DNA from: Acanthopleura granulata
Lineage: Eukaryota > Mollusca > Polyplacophora > Chitonida > Chitonidae
DNA length: 64,000 bases
NCBI GenBank assembly: GCA_016165875.1
Contig: JABBOT010000003.1
Coordinates: 21,674,873 to 21,738,872 of the forward strand
Direction of reading: 5' to 3'
Below, piece after piece: positions 33,801-48,800 of the stretch. Made by a program: the position numbers and the translations under genes. The notes below the pieces were generated by a model, which made no database searches, was not told the origin of the DNA, and saw only the letters and a program-made list of their open reading frames with translations. Within the stretch, counting starts at the first letter, position 1; each line of letters begins with the position of its first letter.

Positions 33801-36800
33801 TAACACTGCCTTCAAGTGTGAAAGTTGTATGCGTATAAGAGCAAACATGGGCAAATGTATAATCCAGTCCAATTACCTGTTAAACTGTACATGTGTCATT
33901 ACACTTTGTCATTATACATGTAGCACTACAGTTTGTTATCATGTCAGATGACATTTGTTCAGCCAACAAAATGGTGGTGTGCCTTGTCATTGCCTGATAA
34001 TGACTTTATTGCATCCAGGCCAAAAACTATAATTACATGTACAGGAGTTTGTAGAAGTCATTTTTCCATGCACCAAGGAGGAAGTTGATTTTTTTTTTTT
34101 TTTTCAATCGAAATGAAATTTTTTTTTATTTCCACCAGCCTTTTAAGGGTACTGAAATTGATTACTTTTGTATTCAACCATTCCTCATTAATTGAAGTAA
34201 TTATAACTGCCTATGTATGAACTCAAGCTGGCCTTAGAACTGTCTGATATTACCAGTTGATAACAGGTGTGAATTGCTGCTGTCGTCATTTAAAGCTTCC
34301 ACACATGAATGGTATTGAGGTGTGTGAAGACCAGCCCAGAAGCTTACAACTCAAATTATCTGGACTAAAACTGTATGCAGTTGGTGTTGACATCACTTTT
34401 AACAATATTTCGATCATGAATCATCATACAGTGTTCATGCCATAATGGATTAGGGAAATGGTGACTTGCTCTCAGTCAGTGAAAAGGCATGTAAAAATGG
34501 ATGCAGTTGAAAAGTTGGGGGAAAAAGCACTAAAACACAACAAACAAGCAACAGTTGAGGCAGAGTATAGGTATGGTAATTAATTATCATGAAACACCTT
34601 AGAAGAAAATGCCAGAAAATAATAATGTAGATGAATTTTCTCCTAATCATCAAAATTTTCTGTTGAAGTATTGCTTTTACTTATGAAAATAAACATTCCA
34701 GTTCATAGCAGCTGATTAAAACTTTGACCTTTTTGATAATGGTTAAAGTGGAGGAAAAGCCTTATTGACAAGCTACAAATCACGTAAAATTTACTGAGAA
34801 GATTAATACCGGTAAATCAGTAAATAAAAAGACCCACTAACCTGTATGACAGAATGTTATTTTTGTAATTATCGTAATATGGAGAGGCTAGAGATTTAGA
34901 GAGATGAAGTTCACTTCTGTGTGTATGTATCAATGACGATGGATTGTCACTTCTTCAACCAGCATTGCTTGAGGAACTCAGCAGCGTTAAGTCCTGTCTG
35001 GCACACATCTTTTGGCTGTGATCAAAAGAAAACACTCTTTTAAAATGAATGGTGGAGGTGGAGAAAAATGTTTGTATGGCAGAAAAGTACTTATTTTACT
35101 GCTGTAAGCCATCCATCAAAGTTCACACGATCAAAAACAAAACCTGGAGATGAAATTGCAAAGAGTGCAGGATGTGTGCATGGAAAGTTGCTGAAGCTAG
35201 TAGCCCCACCTGGCATCAGGGGCAAGGAACCAGCCAGGCTACATGCACTTGTGAAACTGTAAAATTTATGTGGTGATGCATTCATTTAATCATTAAAGAC
35301 TCGTTCCATTGTGAAATAGTATTCTTCCATATTCATCTACAACAGCAGTATGCTTGCAGACTGACAAGTGGTGACCTTCCACTGCTTAAGCTACATAGAG
35401 ACTTTGAAATCCATTAAAGCAGTGTAGATGAGGGTTTATACTTTTTTATATACTAGTATGTAAGTTCATTTGTTCAAAGTTTGGACTGTATTCTTCTGTG
35501 TGTCCAGATCTTATGTACATAACATACATTTATGTACTTGTACTCCATTTTCTCTGTGAGTTTATGTCCAGCTTATGCTGGCTTCCTCTCTTGCTGTGTG
35601 GGAACGCCTGCCAGCAACCTGTAGATCAAGCTCTACTCTGGGGCATATTTGACCTGATTATACCTTGTCATTCATTGTACATACAGTGTTGAGACATCTG
35701 GATGTGTATAAAAGTTTTGTAGGGTTTTTAATTAATTGTTTTTGTTTATTTCCTTTCCTTTACAGCTTTGGCACAAAGGATGTTTTCGATGTACGGCATG
35801 TGGGATGACACTAAATATGAAAAACTACAAAGGTTATAATAAGATGCCATACTGTGCTGCGTGAGTATTATAGTGTGAAAAAAAAAGGAGGAATAAACAA
35901 ACCAAAAATAAACTTTCTCTGCCGTATTAATTGCAGATATATGCCCACTGCTGAAGTTGGTGTTATACTCACAATGTTGCACCAGTGGAGGAATTTTGTG
36001 ACTTGGTGTTTCAGTCAGTTAGGAATTCTCCATGCTGGTTTGGAATATTCTTACGCACTAGATACATATAGTTGAGTTGTGAAACATGAGCTACGGCCAC
36101 TGGGCTGTGCTCATAACTTTTGGATTTTATAAATACTGCTTCAGGGTTCAATTGAATTATTAACCCTTGGAAAATATCCTTACCCCATGATACAGGCATA
36201 GCTTGATCTGCTAATTTACATCTCTTTTCATCTACATGTATGCTTTTATTTTTGTGTTCCTAGTCACTATCCCACAACAAAGTTTACTGCTGTGGCGGAC
36301 ACTCCAGAAAATCTGAGATTGAAGCAGAATACGACCAACCAGAGCAATGTAAGTGTCAGATCAGTGCAGATGACCAGTGAAAGACACAGTGTTTACAATA
36401 TTCAAAGTTTTTCCTCGGCCACAGAAACATGCACTGATGACACATGTATTTTTAATGTGACCATTTACATTATTAGGATAAAAATCATGATTGACTTTTG
36501 TGTAGACTGTACATGTAAATCTGCGTGGCAAGTACATGCACATGCTATTTCCTACCCCTGTACATTGTGCATAGATTGTTACCAGTGTTACCCTACAATT
36601 GTACATCGTGGTAGAGTTGCCACTGGACACAGCTTTGTCAAAGCTTATAAATGTATATTGTGCAAGGAGAGCTACTGGACTAAACTTACTATTGTACAGT
36701 GTGCAAGGATTGCTACTGGAGTAAGACTGCTCTTGTACATGTATATTGTGCAAGGATTGCTACTGGAGTAAACCTGCTATTGTACAATGTGCAGGGATTG

Positions 36801-39800
36801 CTACTGGAGTAAGACTGCTGTTGTACATGTACATTGTGCAAGGATTACTACTGGAGTAAGACTGCTGTTGTACATGTACATTGTGCAAAGATTGCTACTG
36901 GAGTAAGACTGCTGTTGTACATGTACATTATGCAAAGACTGTCAATAGAATAAACCCATAAATGTACATAGGATTGCTACTGGAGCAAACCCACTTCGTG
37001 CACATTGGCTATAGTAGTGTTAACCTGATAATAATACAAAGACAGAATGAATTCCCAGCACAAGACTTAACACCTGACAGACAAAGGTGCTGGCACAGCA
37101 ATTATACATGTTGGTCTTTGCAATTTTACGGTTTTAGAAGGTAGCCATTTTTTAATGTCCTGTTATGTTTAAACACGTGTTTGTTTTCTCTGTTATAAGC
37201 TTGTGTACCATGCAGAATTTGAAAAAATGAAAGGAACCAAACAGACGATTGCAGATGATTTGGAAACACGGCGAGCGGCAAAGAGTGCACAGATTGCCAG
37301 TGAAATTTCGTACCGGGGAGTAAAAGGCCAGCGAGAAGAGCAGGAGATGCACAGACCAGAGCAGGCCATGGGCGACGGTATAGTTCCATTACATCATCTC
37401 TCACTTTGTTTACTTTCATCAGTCTTAAATACTGGATTATTACTGAATTATATGATTTTGTTGTATGGTGTGGTTTCTCCCTAAAACACTGTCAGCGAGT
37501 TGCTGTTGTGAAAAATTGTTTTGCTTTGTCCTAATTTGTCAGATTGTTGCTTGTATTGGTGTTCATGGCACGGTTAAGTGTCTGTATGCTTATTCATTAC
37601 TGTTGTAGTTGATCAGCAAATAATGAAATTCATACTTTCGTGCCTCATTTTTCATTTCATCTCATCACTTTTGATCATTTCATGAAGTTCAACTGTTAAA
37701 TCTTTTGGGTTGAAATACCAGAACTGTCGCTGTTATTGTGACATGTTTGATATGGTTTGGTTTGACACCCCGTTTTCGTGTTTTCAGGTTTTGCTTGCTT
37801 AGATTTACAAATGTTGTAACTAGATATTTCACATATTGTACATGTGTGTGAGAATAACATGATATCCTTTCAAGTGTATTTAGAAACACATTCATCATGA
37901 TCTAATAATTAAGTAAGCCAACATAAGCAGTTGTCCTTGACACTCTGTAAGGATGTGGGAAAAAATTGTTGTGCTGGATTGCTACAGCTGTGTGCGACCT
38001 AGCATAAGATAAGCATAAGCTATATGTCAGCTACCAAATTAGGAAATATGTAATTGTATTACTGAAATGTTAAGACATCTTAACAGTTCTACCTCAGGTG
38101 AAAGTATTAATGTGGACCATATTTTTCCTGATAGAGAGCAGGAGTTCAACACCAGCTGTGCCGAATATTGACATACATGTAGTTGGTACATAGGAGATAC
38201 AGTGTCAAATTTAACTGTATATTGTGCACCTGTGATCGTTTTTCTGGTATTACTGGTTCAGAAAGCTTCAGCCTCAATGATTGCAATCACCACAGATTGA
38301 ATTTTATCAAGCAGTGTGTCCTGCAACACTTGGCGTGTACATACAAACCAATGTATTCCTTAAAATTACCTTAAGGATTGTATAAAAATTGGATGACTCA
38401 GGTTGATTCCTCTTTTTTTTCTTGGTTCATGATTCTGATTTGTTTCCAGCATGAGTTGTCTTTTCTTTTTTTTGCATGGTTTGCTGTTTTTTCTGTCCTG
38501 TGCTTAGAGAGACGGAACCCGAGAAACCGGGCTGTGGGGAGAATCTCAGATTATGACCCTGCTGAGACTCATCCCTCCCCATACTCTGCCCGCTCTCAGA
38601 TGCCCACAATATATGACTCTAACAAGGGCGGTAGAGGTGAGTTGTCCCGCCACTGCGTCAACCTTGCCACTCCTGTGTACACCCATGACTTGGTATATAC
38701 ACTTGAACCCACTTTATACCCACCTATTTCCACCTGTCGAGTTATTCTGCTCTTAGCGCCTGTGCCCAGTGTAATTCACTGTTGTGGCAATCATAGCGCC
38801 TACCGACTTACCAGTTCTATATTGTACATGTATGTTGTTTTAAGCTTTAAGACAGGTAGTCTGTCATAGTATACACTCTTCCCACCTCTCCTTTATTCCT
38901 TACCTTCTCCTGCATCAGCATATTGTCCCACGCGTCCCTGTATACAGAGTACCACTGTTCTCAGTAAACACCGAAATGTACACTTATCCATAGAACTGCA
39001 TGTTCCAGCTTAGCAAATATGTTATTTTACTTTGTTAATGCATACACAGTGGTAAATTTGCAAACGATTCAGACAGCTTGTCCAACTTTCAGTAGGCTTA
39101 CGTGCACCTTTATATGATTTCAGTTATTAAATATCTAAAGTTACTATAAAATAAAATACAAACACTGGTGAACTTCTAACTGAAGGACATAGGAGTGTAT
39201 GCAGGTGTTCAAAATGCACATCATGCAACCTGGCCACGGATTAGAGTTACAACTACGTGGCACTTTGGCCCATACTTTGATTATGACAGTAGTGCGCACT
39301 GACTTAAGATTTCCCAATAGTGAACACTTTAGGTAGTGCAGGACAAAAAATGATCCCTTTGTTGTGATGGTGAAGGGTACAAACAAAATAAAGTGTAAAA
39401 TATTTAAAAAATAAAAAATTAATGACAAGCTTGTAAAACTGACATGGCATGCAAATTGAAATGTGCTGAAAGTATTAACGGAGAATGTAACCCAATTAGG
39501 GTTGTTCATTATGGCTAACAGCCTAACACAGTGTACACTGGGTCCAATATGCTGGTTGTTGTAATGGCCTTGACCGTTGGTCTGATAACCACACTGAAAT
39601 GCACCTGGCCCATTTATGGTAACCTGCATGGGGCCAACACTTTTAGAATTGCAACTCAGGGCTGTGTGGTGTAGAGCACTGTTATGGGCCTTGCTGCATA
39701 TGCATGTTCCCTGTCTCCCACGTTCACAACTCCAGGCTCATTATACTTTTGTTAATTCAGCTGGGTAAAGATATTTCAGTGCAGTCATTGAAGATACATT

Positions 39801-42800
39801 CATCTGCACACCTGTGAGGCAGAAAAGGAGAAGGCAGAGAAAGTAGAATTACACGTACATACGGGTTTTTCAGTTTAACACACTGTGTACTGGCATCTAA
39901 ACACAAACATGGTCTCTGTGCCCACGTGGCTGTGGTTGTTAGGATACAGTTACTGATGCTGTATTCTTAGCAGAGGCTTGTACATGTAGTACAGTCCCTA
40001 CATGACATGTAGGTATGGCTTATGTTGAATTGTGTACATCTAAAAAGACTGGCAGGCCTGATCAGAGGTTTACCTTCTGGTTTTTGATGTGGTATGGAGG
40101 CTTAAACTTAATTCTATTAGTTGATTTAGATATGGCAGCGAGCATGGACGTAATGGTACAAAGCTGTCTGGGCATAAGATCACACGTAGTAACATCAAAA
40201 CACATTGCTAAAAAGAAAAGTCATTTTAGAATTGTGGCTTATTATCAGATTTGTCATTGAGCTATCAGGCTACATGTATGTACATTGGTTTGTACCAAGT
40301 TTCATCAGATTTCCTCCACTGAGAAAGCTGACAAATGTTATATACATGTAACTGAAATGTTTTTCATAACTTTGCCATAAAATACCATTCAGGTGTTAAA
40401 ATAAAACCTAAAACTACAGGAGTGAGTTTGACACTTCAGCTGTCATATTTTTATATAAAACAATGTCGTTGTGACATATACTATACTAAAAACATGTTGA
40501 CATACTTAACTCCCACGCTGTAACACTGTGACATTATGTGAAATGATTGCATCAATTACTTGAGTTCTGTGACTGTTCTCGTATGTCATTTATCAGGATT
40601 GGCACAGAAAAATTTATACCCAAATAAAGACCATATTTACAGCATCACACAAGTGGCAGTGTAGTATCAAACAGGTATATAGGATTAATCAATGATCCAA
40701 ATCACTCAGTGGCTCTGCTGAAGGTCAGGTGTTGCCGGAGTAGGATACAGATATATCCAACAATCTGCCCCAGGGGATTGAAGTTGTCTGTGCTGGAGCT
40801 GTGTTGTGTTTGTTAATGATCACCCCTCTCTTTCTCTCTCTCACACACACTACAGCCAGAGGAGCTATTAACTGACCATCTCTGTAGCCTCCCACTCCCA
40901 CTTCCAGAAGTGTTCATCCCCTGTGATGCTTTGAACAGGGCAGAAAATAATGTGCTGACTTATCCCTGGTGTAACAGGATCCCTGAAACTGTAGCCAGTA
41001 GGAATTCCTCCAGTGATGGAAATAGAAACCTGGGCCTTTGCTTGGCTCTATATATAGCAGGCTGCATGTTATACATATAAATGTACATGTATGCTAGACA
41101 CTAGTCCCAGAGTCTATTTCAGAGCAGTTGATATTGAACAATATCGAGGAGAATTGCCAGTTAATGTTCCAGGCTGTGATGATATGAATGATCATTGTAG
41201 AGTTAGAGGTTTTAGATGTTGTAAATCTATATACCACCCCACTTGGGATTGGCGCTGTTGACAGTCAATCTCCTAAATCAGATGTTACATCAGAAAGCCA
41301 ACTATAATGTACATACAAACATGTACAAGGTTTATCTCTGTAATAGAAAATGGAAATAACTGCTTGTTCAGCTAGCATATGTACTCCTACATGTAGCCTT
41401 CAGGAAAGGGTTCGCATTAAGGTTTTTAGTCATTTTGGAGGTACAAGACAAGCTGCTGTCAAGATGATAAGCATGGCAGAGAATGTTAAAATCACCCTCC
41501 ACTAAATTGATTTTATAGTTGCCAGAAGTTGCCCCTAAGGATTTTGCCCTGAAGCCCTGCTGGATCTTATCAGTTAAATGATACAGGATTTATTATAGCT
41601 GGCTGTCTTCCTTTGCTGGATTGTTGCCTTGTCTTCAGTATGTATTAGTCCTTGTTAGTATAGTGTTCTGGGGCGAGCTGGCAGATAGCTCCAGTATGGG
41701 TGGGTTTGCCTGAGTAAGAGATGTCATCTGGAGTAGTTTATGCTGGAGAGGCTTCTCCTAGAGATGTTAGTAAATGATTGGTTCATTGTGAGAGGCCTTA
41801 ACCTGGTCCAGACTGTTGCCACAGGACCTGTTATTGTTGACCCTTGCCCAGCATACCTGGTCCTCTGTTGGGGGGAGGGGGGACAGTGGTGGGGGGAGGG
41901 AGATTGGAAGGTGATGAGGTGTGTGTAGGCTACTGTAGCTGGGAAGTTTGAGGTTGGCTGTAGGTTCGGGTCCTTAGCTTGGGTCAGTCACTGTAACAGA
42001 TGCTTATTACATTACATACATACACATATATAGTGCAGTATAATTACATTGGGTTGTATAACTTTGGGCAATATGCATACGCATTTTATTTAACCATAAC
42101 TGCATTTTTTGCAAGTGACAGTAAAATGACATACCTTACATATTGCATTCATGTAGAAACAGTGTTGTTTAGAATAGAAAGCCACAATTTACAGATGGGG
42201 CTATGTCACATTTCCAAGCACATGTAATGAGCTTTAATCAAAGCAAGAACATGTACACATTTGTCAAGTACAAAACTTTATTGTTGTGATGACAGTTCTG
42301 AATTTGTGTGGGAAACGGTACAAATTAAATACATTCACCAGTCACTGTCTGTTTATCTATATTAAAGTATTTCAAACAGGTAAAACTTTATAAAGAAATC
42401 ATCTGATAAGGTGTTATATGTCTATGCACTAAATTTCATACACATTAGACTTCAGTCCTGTGTGGTTGACATTGTACATGAATGAAAAAGATCAGATCCG
42501 ATCCGATTTGTGGCTGTGGTTTTACTTCAAAAATGTTAACCTGTCGAGTCATTTAGTCATGGCTTGTTCACACATGTACATACATTTTCGTGTTATTACA
42601 TTGTAGTTATGATTAGAATATTTTTATGCCTAACGTATCATCTGATGCATTCAGAACAGATATCCGTGTGTGATACTTTAGGGTCAGTATCTTAGATTTA
42701 CCGAATTGTGTTTTGCATGTGCAATCCTGCTGATCATAAATTCATTATATAGACATGCATTCATAGTGCGAATGATGCATATCTCTAATAGTGTGTAATA

Positions 42801-45800
42801 CATTTACATATTTCTCATCATTTCTGCGTCGGCATGTCTAACAAGCCCACCTGAACGGATCGTGTGCTGAAGTAGAATGTTCTTAGTTGACACACATTTG
42901 AATGTTTAGTAATTTGAGTAAGCGGTTTTCGTGCCTGTTGTTGGATGGATGAGCTGAGTTATCGTGTTGGGGCATTCAGGTAAGAGACTATAAATACCTG
43001 TCTAATGATCTGGTCTCTGTTGTCTCCGACTCTCGAAGACTCGCCTTAATCCAGCCCGCCTCACCTGCTGCTAATCACTGCCTCACATCAGATCTTCTCT
43101 ATCTCTATACTCACTGGACCATGCGGTCATGGACTACATGTACTTTGTATCCAACGCACGATTGTCAAAATATGCACAAAATAGTGTGGTTATTGATGTC
43201 TGGGTTGGTTTGCACATGTAGTAACATCTTTGTCCTCTTCTAATTGGTGGTAGTGGCTGGTGAATTACAGTATAATGAATTTAAGATCCAGTTAGAAGGC
43301 AGAACGGGTAGAGGTAGAGAGACATGGTCTGTTAACGGTTTTAGAAATGTCTGTTTTTATGGTACATGAATAATGTAATAGGCTTATCCATGTGCATATA
43401 TTTGTAACAGGGTTTAAGAAATCAGTAGTTTCAAATCTAATCTCTTTGTTTGTCATCAGTATGATACTTGTAAACCACATCTAAGTCATATTCCCGTCAC
43501 GTGATGGTGTTTCATTGTTGGTTTGTCACTACAATGTGGCCAGTGAATTGTTGATGTGGTATTATACCATAATCATTCATTCATTCATTTATTGTTGGTT
43601 TGTGAATTTCATTCCATGGACAACCTCTGACAGTTTTTTCATGGTATGTGTAAGATAAGGTAGGTCAAAGGGGCAGTTCTGTTTATAGTTATAGTTCGTA
43701 TATAGTTCACGAGCATTTTCCAGAGTGTCACTGTGATTTCATGGTAACTTTAGCATCATATTCACTCACATTTTCCACCGATTCCGTGCTGATTTGTGGT
43801 GGATTTGTGCTATGTTTGTATTCCTCCAGATTTTCTATTGTGTGTGCTAATACTTTGTCAGTTTAACAATATTATGCTTATAAAAGTTCTATAGGGTAAT
43901 GTGTAAATTTGACATTGCCCAGATCATATTAAAATGTTTAGGATGTTTGTCTTGGTAGAGGATACAATTCAGTACATGTGTCTTGTTCTGTTGGCTATAA
44001 TCTGTGTAGAATGTTCACTCCAAGCATTATTTATCATTTCATTCATTGTCTGGTATCCTTTCTGTCTCGAGTGTCTTTATGAGTTAAGGATGACGATTAC
44101 CTGTGGATACATTAGTGTTGAGCCAGCGTCCAGACTACACTGTTCTTGTCTTCTGTTCGTTAGTGTTCCTGGTCCTCTTACTTCATATGTTTCATATGTA
44201 TCAATGGTTCTGTTTATTTTGGCTGTGCTTTCCTTGCAAAAGCTCAATGTTCTGAATTAAACATGGCAACTTTATTTGTCAGGGATAGAAATCAAAACAT
44301 TTGCTGTTTAGGGTGTGAAGATATATATGCTGGTGTCCCATTAACAAATTCTGTCACGTGGTTTATATTAAAGGCTGTTTAATTCTTTTATGTTGAGCAT
44401 GTAATGTGAGTTTGTCCAAAAGGCATTGGTCTGGAAGCATACATATTATTAAAAATTGTGCTTGTTATTTGTTATTTAAATATTCATAGCTTGACATATG
44501 TTGGGCAAGGCTATGTGTCTGTTGCGTTTCAAGTCTTCCAGTGCTCTGCAAACAGTCATGCATGAGAATGTGTTATATGGTATCTTAATACCTGTACATG
44601 TAGCAGCTTAAAGCTTGGCTATGCCAAATCTCTTACCAGCTGTAAAATGCCTTTGCCTTTGTTGGAATTTTTGTCTCTGTACATATGTACAAGCTATACA
44701 CAGGGCTTTTGGAACTGGGGGCTCTCATGCTTACATACTATGCATCAGTTAAAGTTTTTACTGACATTGTTATGGCATTGTTCCACGCACTACAACTGAC
44801 ACATATTGAGATTATTTGACTAACAAAAGCTCCCACTGTAAAATTAATTGGAGGAACTGACCCAGTTACAATGTACACATAGCTTGGATATTACCAACGG
44901 TACAGGATTTAAACCATCACTTGAAGGATTGTGTTCGACATAGCTACAGTTTGATTCCACACAGAAACTTCTTCGCCTGCCAAGCTGTTTAGTATTGTAA
45001 AAAAGTTGGCTTTATCCTGTACAAAATGAATGTAATCATATTCCATGAAGAGCAGTGCAAAGAAACACAGTAATAAATGAAATACTTTTAGTTCCAGTTC
45101 TAATCATCCAGAGTTTGTTTCTAAAATAAATGAAAGCATAAATGCGCATGTATTATTGTGAAGTAATTATGCATTTTGTTACTGGCTGTAATTAGGACAG
45201 ATTTAAACCAGGAAATAATGCAAGACCAGCTGCAGCAGCAGTGTGAGAGTCCCTAGTGATATTCCTGTGGAAAATTAGGAATCCTGGATTCTGATTTGAA
45301 CCAAGTATTGACTGGCAGCCAGACCCACAGATGATACACATGTCGTTAAAGAGGGAAAACCAGTTGTTACACAGTACAAAGCTGAAGTGTATTCAGGGAA
45401 ATGTACATATTGACCAGCTGTTAATGTCGAGCTGACCTGTCGGTTATGTTTTGGTCATGGATGGACGAAACCGTTACATATGTGCAGAGTTCACAACACA
45501 TGTACACTGGTGATGGTAACTTGCCAGTTGTGCATTCTGTAACCAGTACAAAACCTAACTGCTAATTTGTGCTGGTAGGCTGGAGGAGTGGTTCTTCAGA
45601 AGGTCACCCCAAACAATTTGCCAAAGCTTGAGCTCTGTAACTGAGCAAGTGAAGCATGTTACTTATTATACCAGGTTAAAGGTGAAGACCGAAGAAGTAC
45701 AATGTATATTGTAGGAAAGGGAGTTTTAAAGAACACCAGCCGATAATATTTAGCTGTTCTCTAAGAAACACATGCTTTAATGCAGTATGCTCCCATAGCT

Positions 45801-48800
45801 GCAAGACAACACCAGCGATTTGACCTGAAGCTGGCTGAATGACGTGAATAAGGCTGGTCGCTCAAGCCTGGCTCCTTCCCATCTGTATTTGATGTCCTGT
45901 TTGCGCAGCCAAAAGCTGCACACACCGGTGTCCTGCCAGGTCTTCACACTGGTTTGTGCACTGACAAAACAAGATGTGGCTACTAACTGTCCATATTTGA
46001 GTTGAATTTGTATATATAAGAGTAGTGTTGTGTGAAGTCAAGAGATAGAATGGTAATGAGGTGCTGGCTTGATGCATGTCATATCTGCTAATATTGCTTT
46101 AAATAATCCTTAGTTCTGAATTGTCAAAATTACTTTCACAGTTACATTCCTTTTTACATGGAGTTCTTTATTTTTTGTGAGCGAGTGTGTGTTATTATCT
46201 ACCTTAAAATCTACTGTCTTGGAACTAAAAAAGTCTTTCAAACAAAGCAGCAAACATTTATAGTAATTTTTAAATCTTCAAATCATGCTCTTTTACCATA
46301 AATTGCCCAATACTTTTCCAGTCCTAAAATAGCTGATTATTAATGCAAACAGCTTGGTTGTACTAAAATTGTAATATGACAGGGGAAAGGTCAGTCTAAC
46401 AGCTTGATCGTTTTGAGTACACATAAGAAACATTTATTGTGTGTTCTTAAAGTTGAATGTTAAACACTCTCCTGCACTTCACACAGTATTGAACTCATTG
46501 TGATCCATTGAGTGGATCCACTGAAGCAAAACCTGGGTAATCTCCTTAGGCTTGCAAATTGGCACTAATCTACAAACATCACAATTTAGGACATTCACAT
46601 GGGTGATTGGGCTGAGGTGTGTGGTCAGTAGGCGACACATGTTAGTGTATATACAGTGTATGTGGTGAGGGTACATCAGCATAACCTGCCTCGTTCTGCA
46701 ACGTGTGGGTCACACCCATTACTTCACATTGGTCCATAGGTCTTCACATCGCACCATTGCATCAATAAATGTTGTATTGATATTGTTCTCTGTAGTTCAC
46801 CCGTTTAATGATTCATTAATTGTTTCACATGCACAAACAGTGCAGATGTGTTTAACATCTCAACTATTTATTAGGCCCGAACATTACAATCATTTCTGAT
46901 CTTCGAAAAAAATCCAAATATTACTAACCATATATTACATGCTCATAGTTTGCATTCTGACCTGCTGATGAAACTTTCTGCGCACTCCCATGTACAAATA
47001 ACATTTACCTGTACTTTCTGAAAGCTTGGACGATGCTAAACTCACGTGTTTGTAACGTGCTGATTTACTTGAGCATTGGAACATTGGACAGTTTATTTTC
47101 TGGTAACTGTCAGTTAACACAGTGTAAAATTCTAATATTCAGAACATATTTGTAAAGACTGCAAATCAGTTATTAAACGCATAATTAGTGTTTTGAAATA
47201 AAGTGATTTTAAAGTAATGTCTTCGTATGTACATGTAATGTCATAGGTAACATCTCAGATTCCCATATCACTTTGTGACTCCTCTATCATTATATGTATA
47301 CCCTTCTGTTTCTTGTTGTAGTCTGGCCTCACCTCACACCGTGCATTTTATTTCTTTTTGCAGTAGCCGAAGATGGATCTGGCGGCAGGAAAGTTGGCAA
47401 AATTTCTGATTATGACCCTGATCATAATCAGTGGGGTACAATAAGCCAAGGATACGAGGAACGCGTGCCTGGTCGGTTTGAACCCGTCAATCAGTATAAC
47501 CCATCCCCGCCTGCGTCCCAGCCTGGTAGGTCAATAGTACCCTTAGAGTTGTCTCCCATTTAGAAGCTGCACTGCTTTCAGTTTGGAGACCTATTTCTTT
47601 TTGGCGATGACAAAAAATATGTGTAAATATGTAATGTATAAATAGTTTCAAAGAAAAATCAAGAAAAGAAGAGTAAAAAAATTATGTGGTGAAAAAAAAA
47701 AAAAAAAATAGAAATTCTCTGACTTATTTTGAAATGTTTCTTTCACTTCTGTTGTTCCAAAAACCTGGTGTTGTAGCAACATGAATTTAAAGGCTTGCTT
47801 TTTCAGGGTAAATTCAAGCACCTGTATGTACATTTGTGATTTGAATTTCAGGTGTGTGTGCCCTATAATAAAGAAAATTTTGTTCAATGTTTGTGCAGTT
47901 TTGTTTTTACCCTCCCTTTTTGCCAAGACACCCCAAGTTCCTCCTGTTATTCATAAAGGATGTGTTGTTTGTGGCAAATTCCATTTGGCCATATGACACC
48001 TCAAAACTCCAAACTCCCTACTCCAAACTCCCTCCCTCCAAACTCCCTACTCCTTTCCTTCTTCAGGATGCAGTGATTTATGAGGCGCCTCTGTCTTGAA
48101 CTAGAACAGTAGTTGTCACCCATGATGAGTTGTTATACTTGGTGACTGGCTGTGGTAGAGTTGTGTGGTGCTATGTAACTGTGAGACCACCAGGTTTCAG
48201 TCTGTGACCTGCTGTGGTAAGCATGGGTCCATTGGCACTGTGTGTGATGTCTGGTTACAGTGATAGGGTTGACTGTCACAGATACCACTGCCTTTAAGCT
48301 AGGCGCTCTGGAATTGTTTGTTTACATCTCACTTTGTCACATTTACAAACATAAGTATACATGTACATGTACAGAAGGCCTATTATGTCTGAGTCATACC
48401 TAGTTGACAGCAGTACAGGGCACATTACATACCTACACATGGATGTATTATTTGTACATGACATATACATATGACCAGATGTGGATTCTTCTATTAGCAA
48501 TAGGTGTCAAAGGGCAGATGTGATTAATGCTGCAAGTATGTGGCAGTGTTACCACACACTTTGTAAGAGCCTGGCACTGGACACCCACAGAAACATGTAG
48601 AGCTACATGTACTGTGTCTCATCAGTAGCACTGGTCAGGATGTAGTAGTGTAGCCTAGCTGGGATGGGCAGCGTCTCCATTTTCCACACTACTGTGTTAT
48701 AAACCTCTATGGTTTGATGTCAGGAAACTGGGTTAAGTGTAACCGGGTTCTGGCATGTGTTCCCACATACATCTGGGTATTGAACATGGTTTTCCCCCTT

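Larger units (their letters stand above)
24874..35765 (+). other. LASP intron 1 (10.9 kb)
   Basis: No additional exon was recognised. It contains an intact SINE (30118-30390), a small MITE (30862-30994), a G-rich tract (31486-31517), a SINE fragment (35565-35640) and abundant TACATGTA words. ORFs up to 120 codons (25518-25880) have no recognisable domain. Confidence 0.6.

Noticed and set aside
36292..36771. 159-codon open frame on the plus strand
   Set aside because: It is LASP exon 3 reading on past its GTAAGT donor into intron and the 41/47-bp repeat; not a separate gene.
39144..39629. 161-codon minus-strand frame in LASP intron 5
   Set aside because: No recognisable domain, low-complexity hydrophobic stretches, no splice context.
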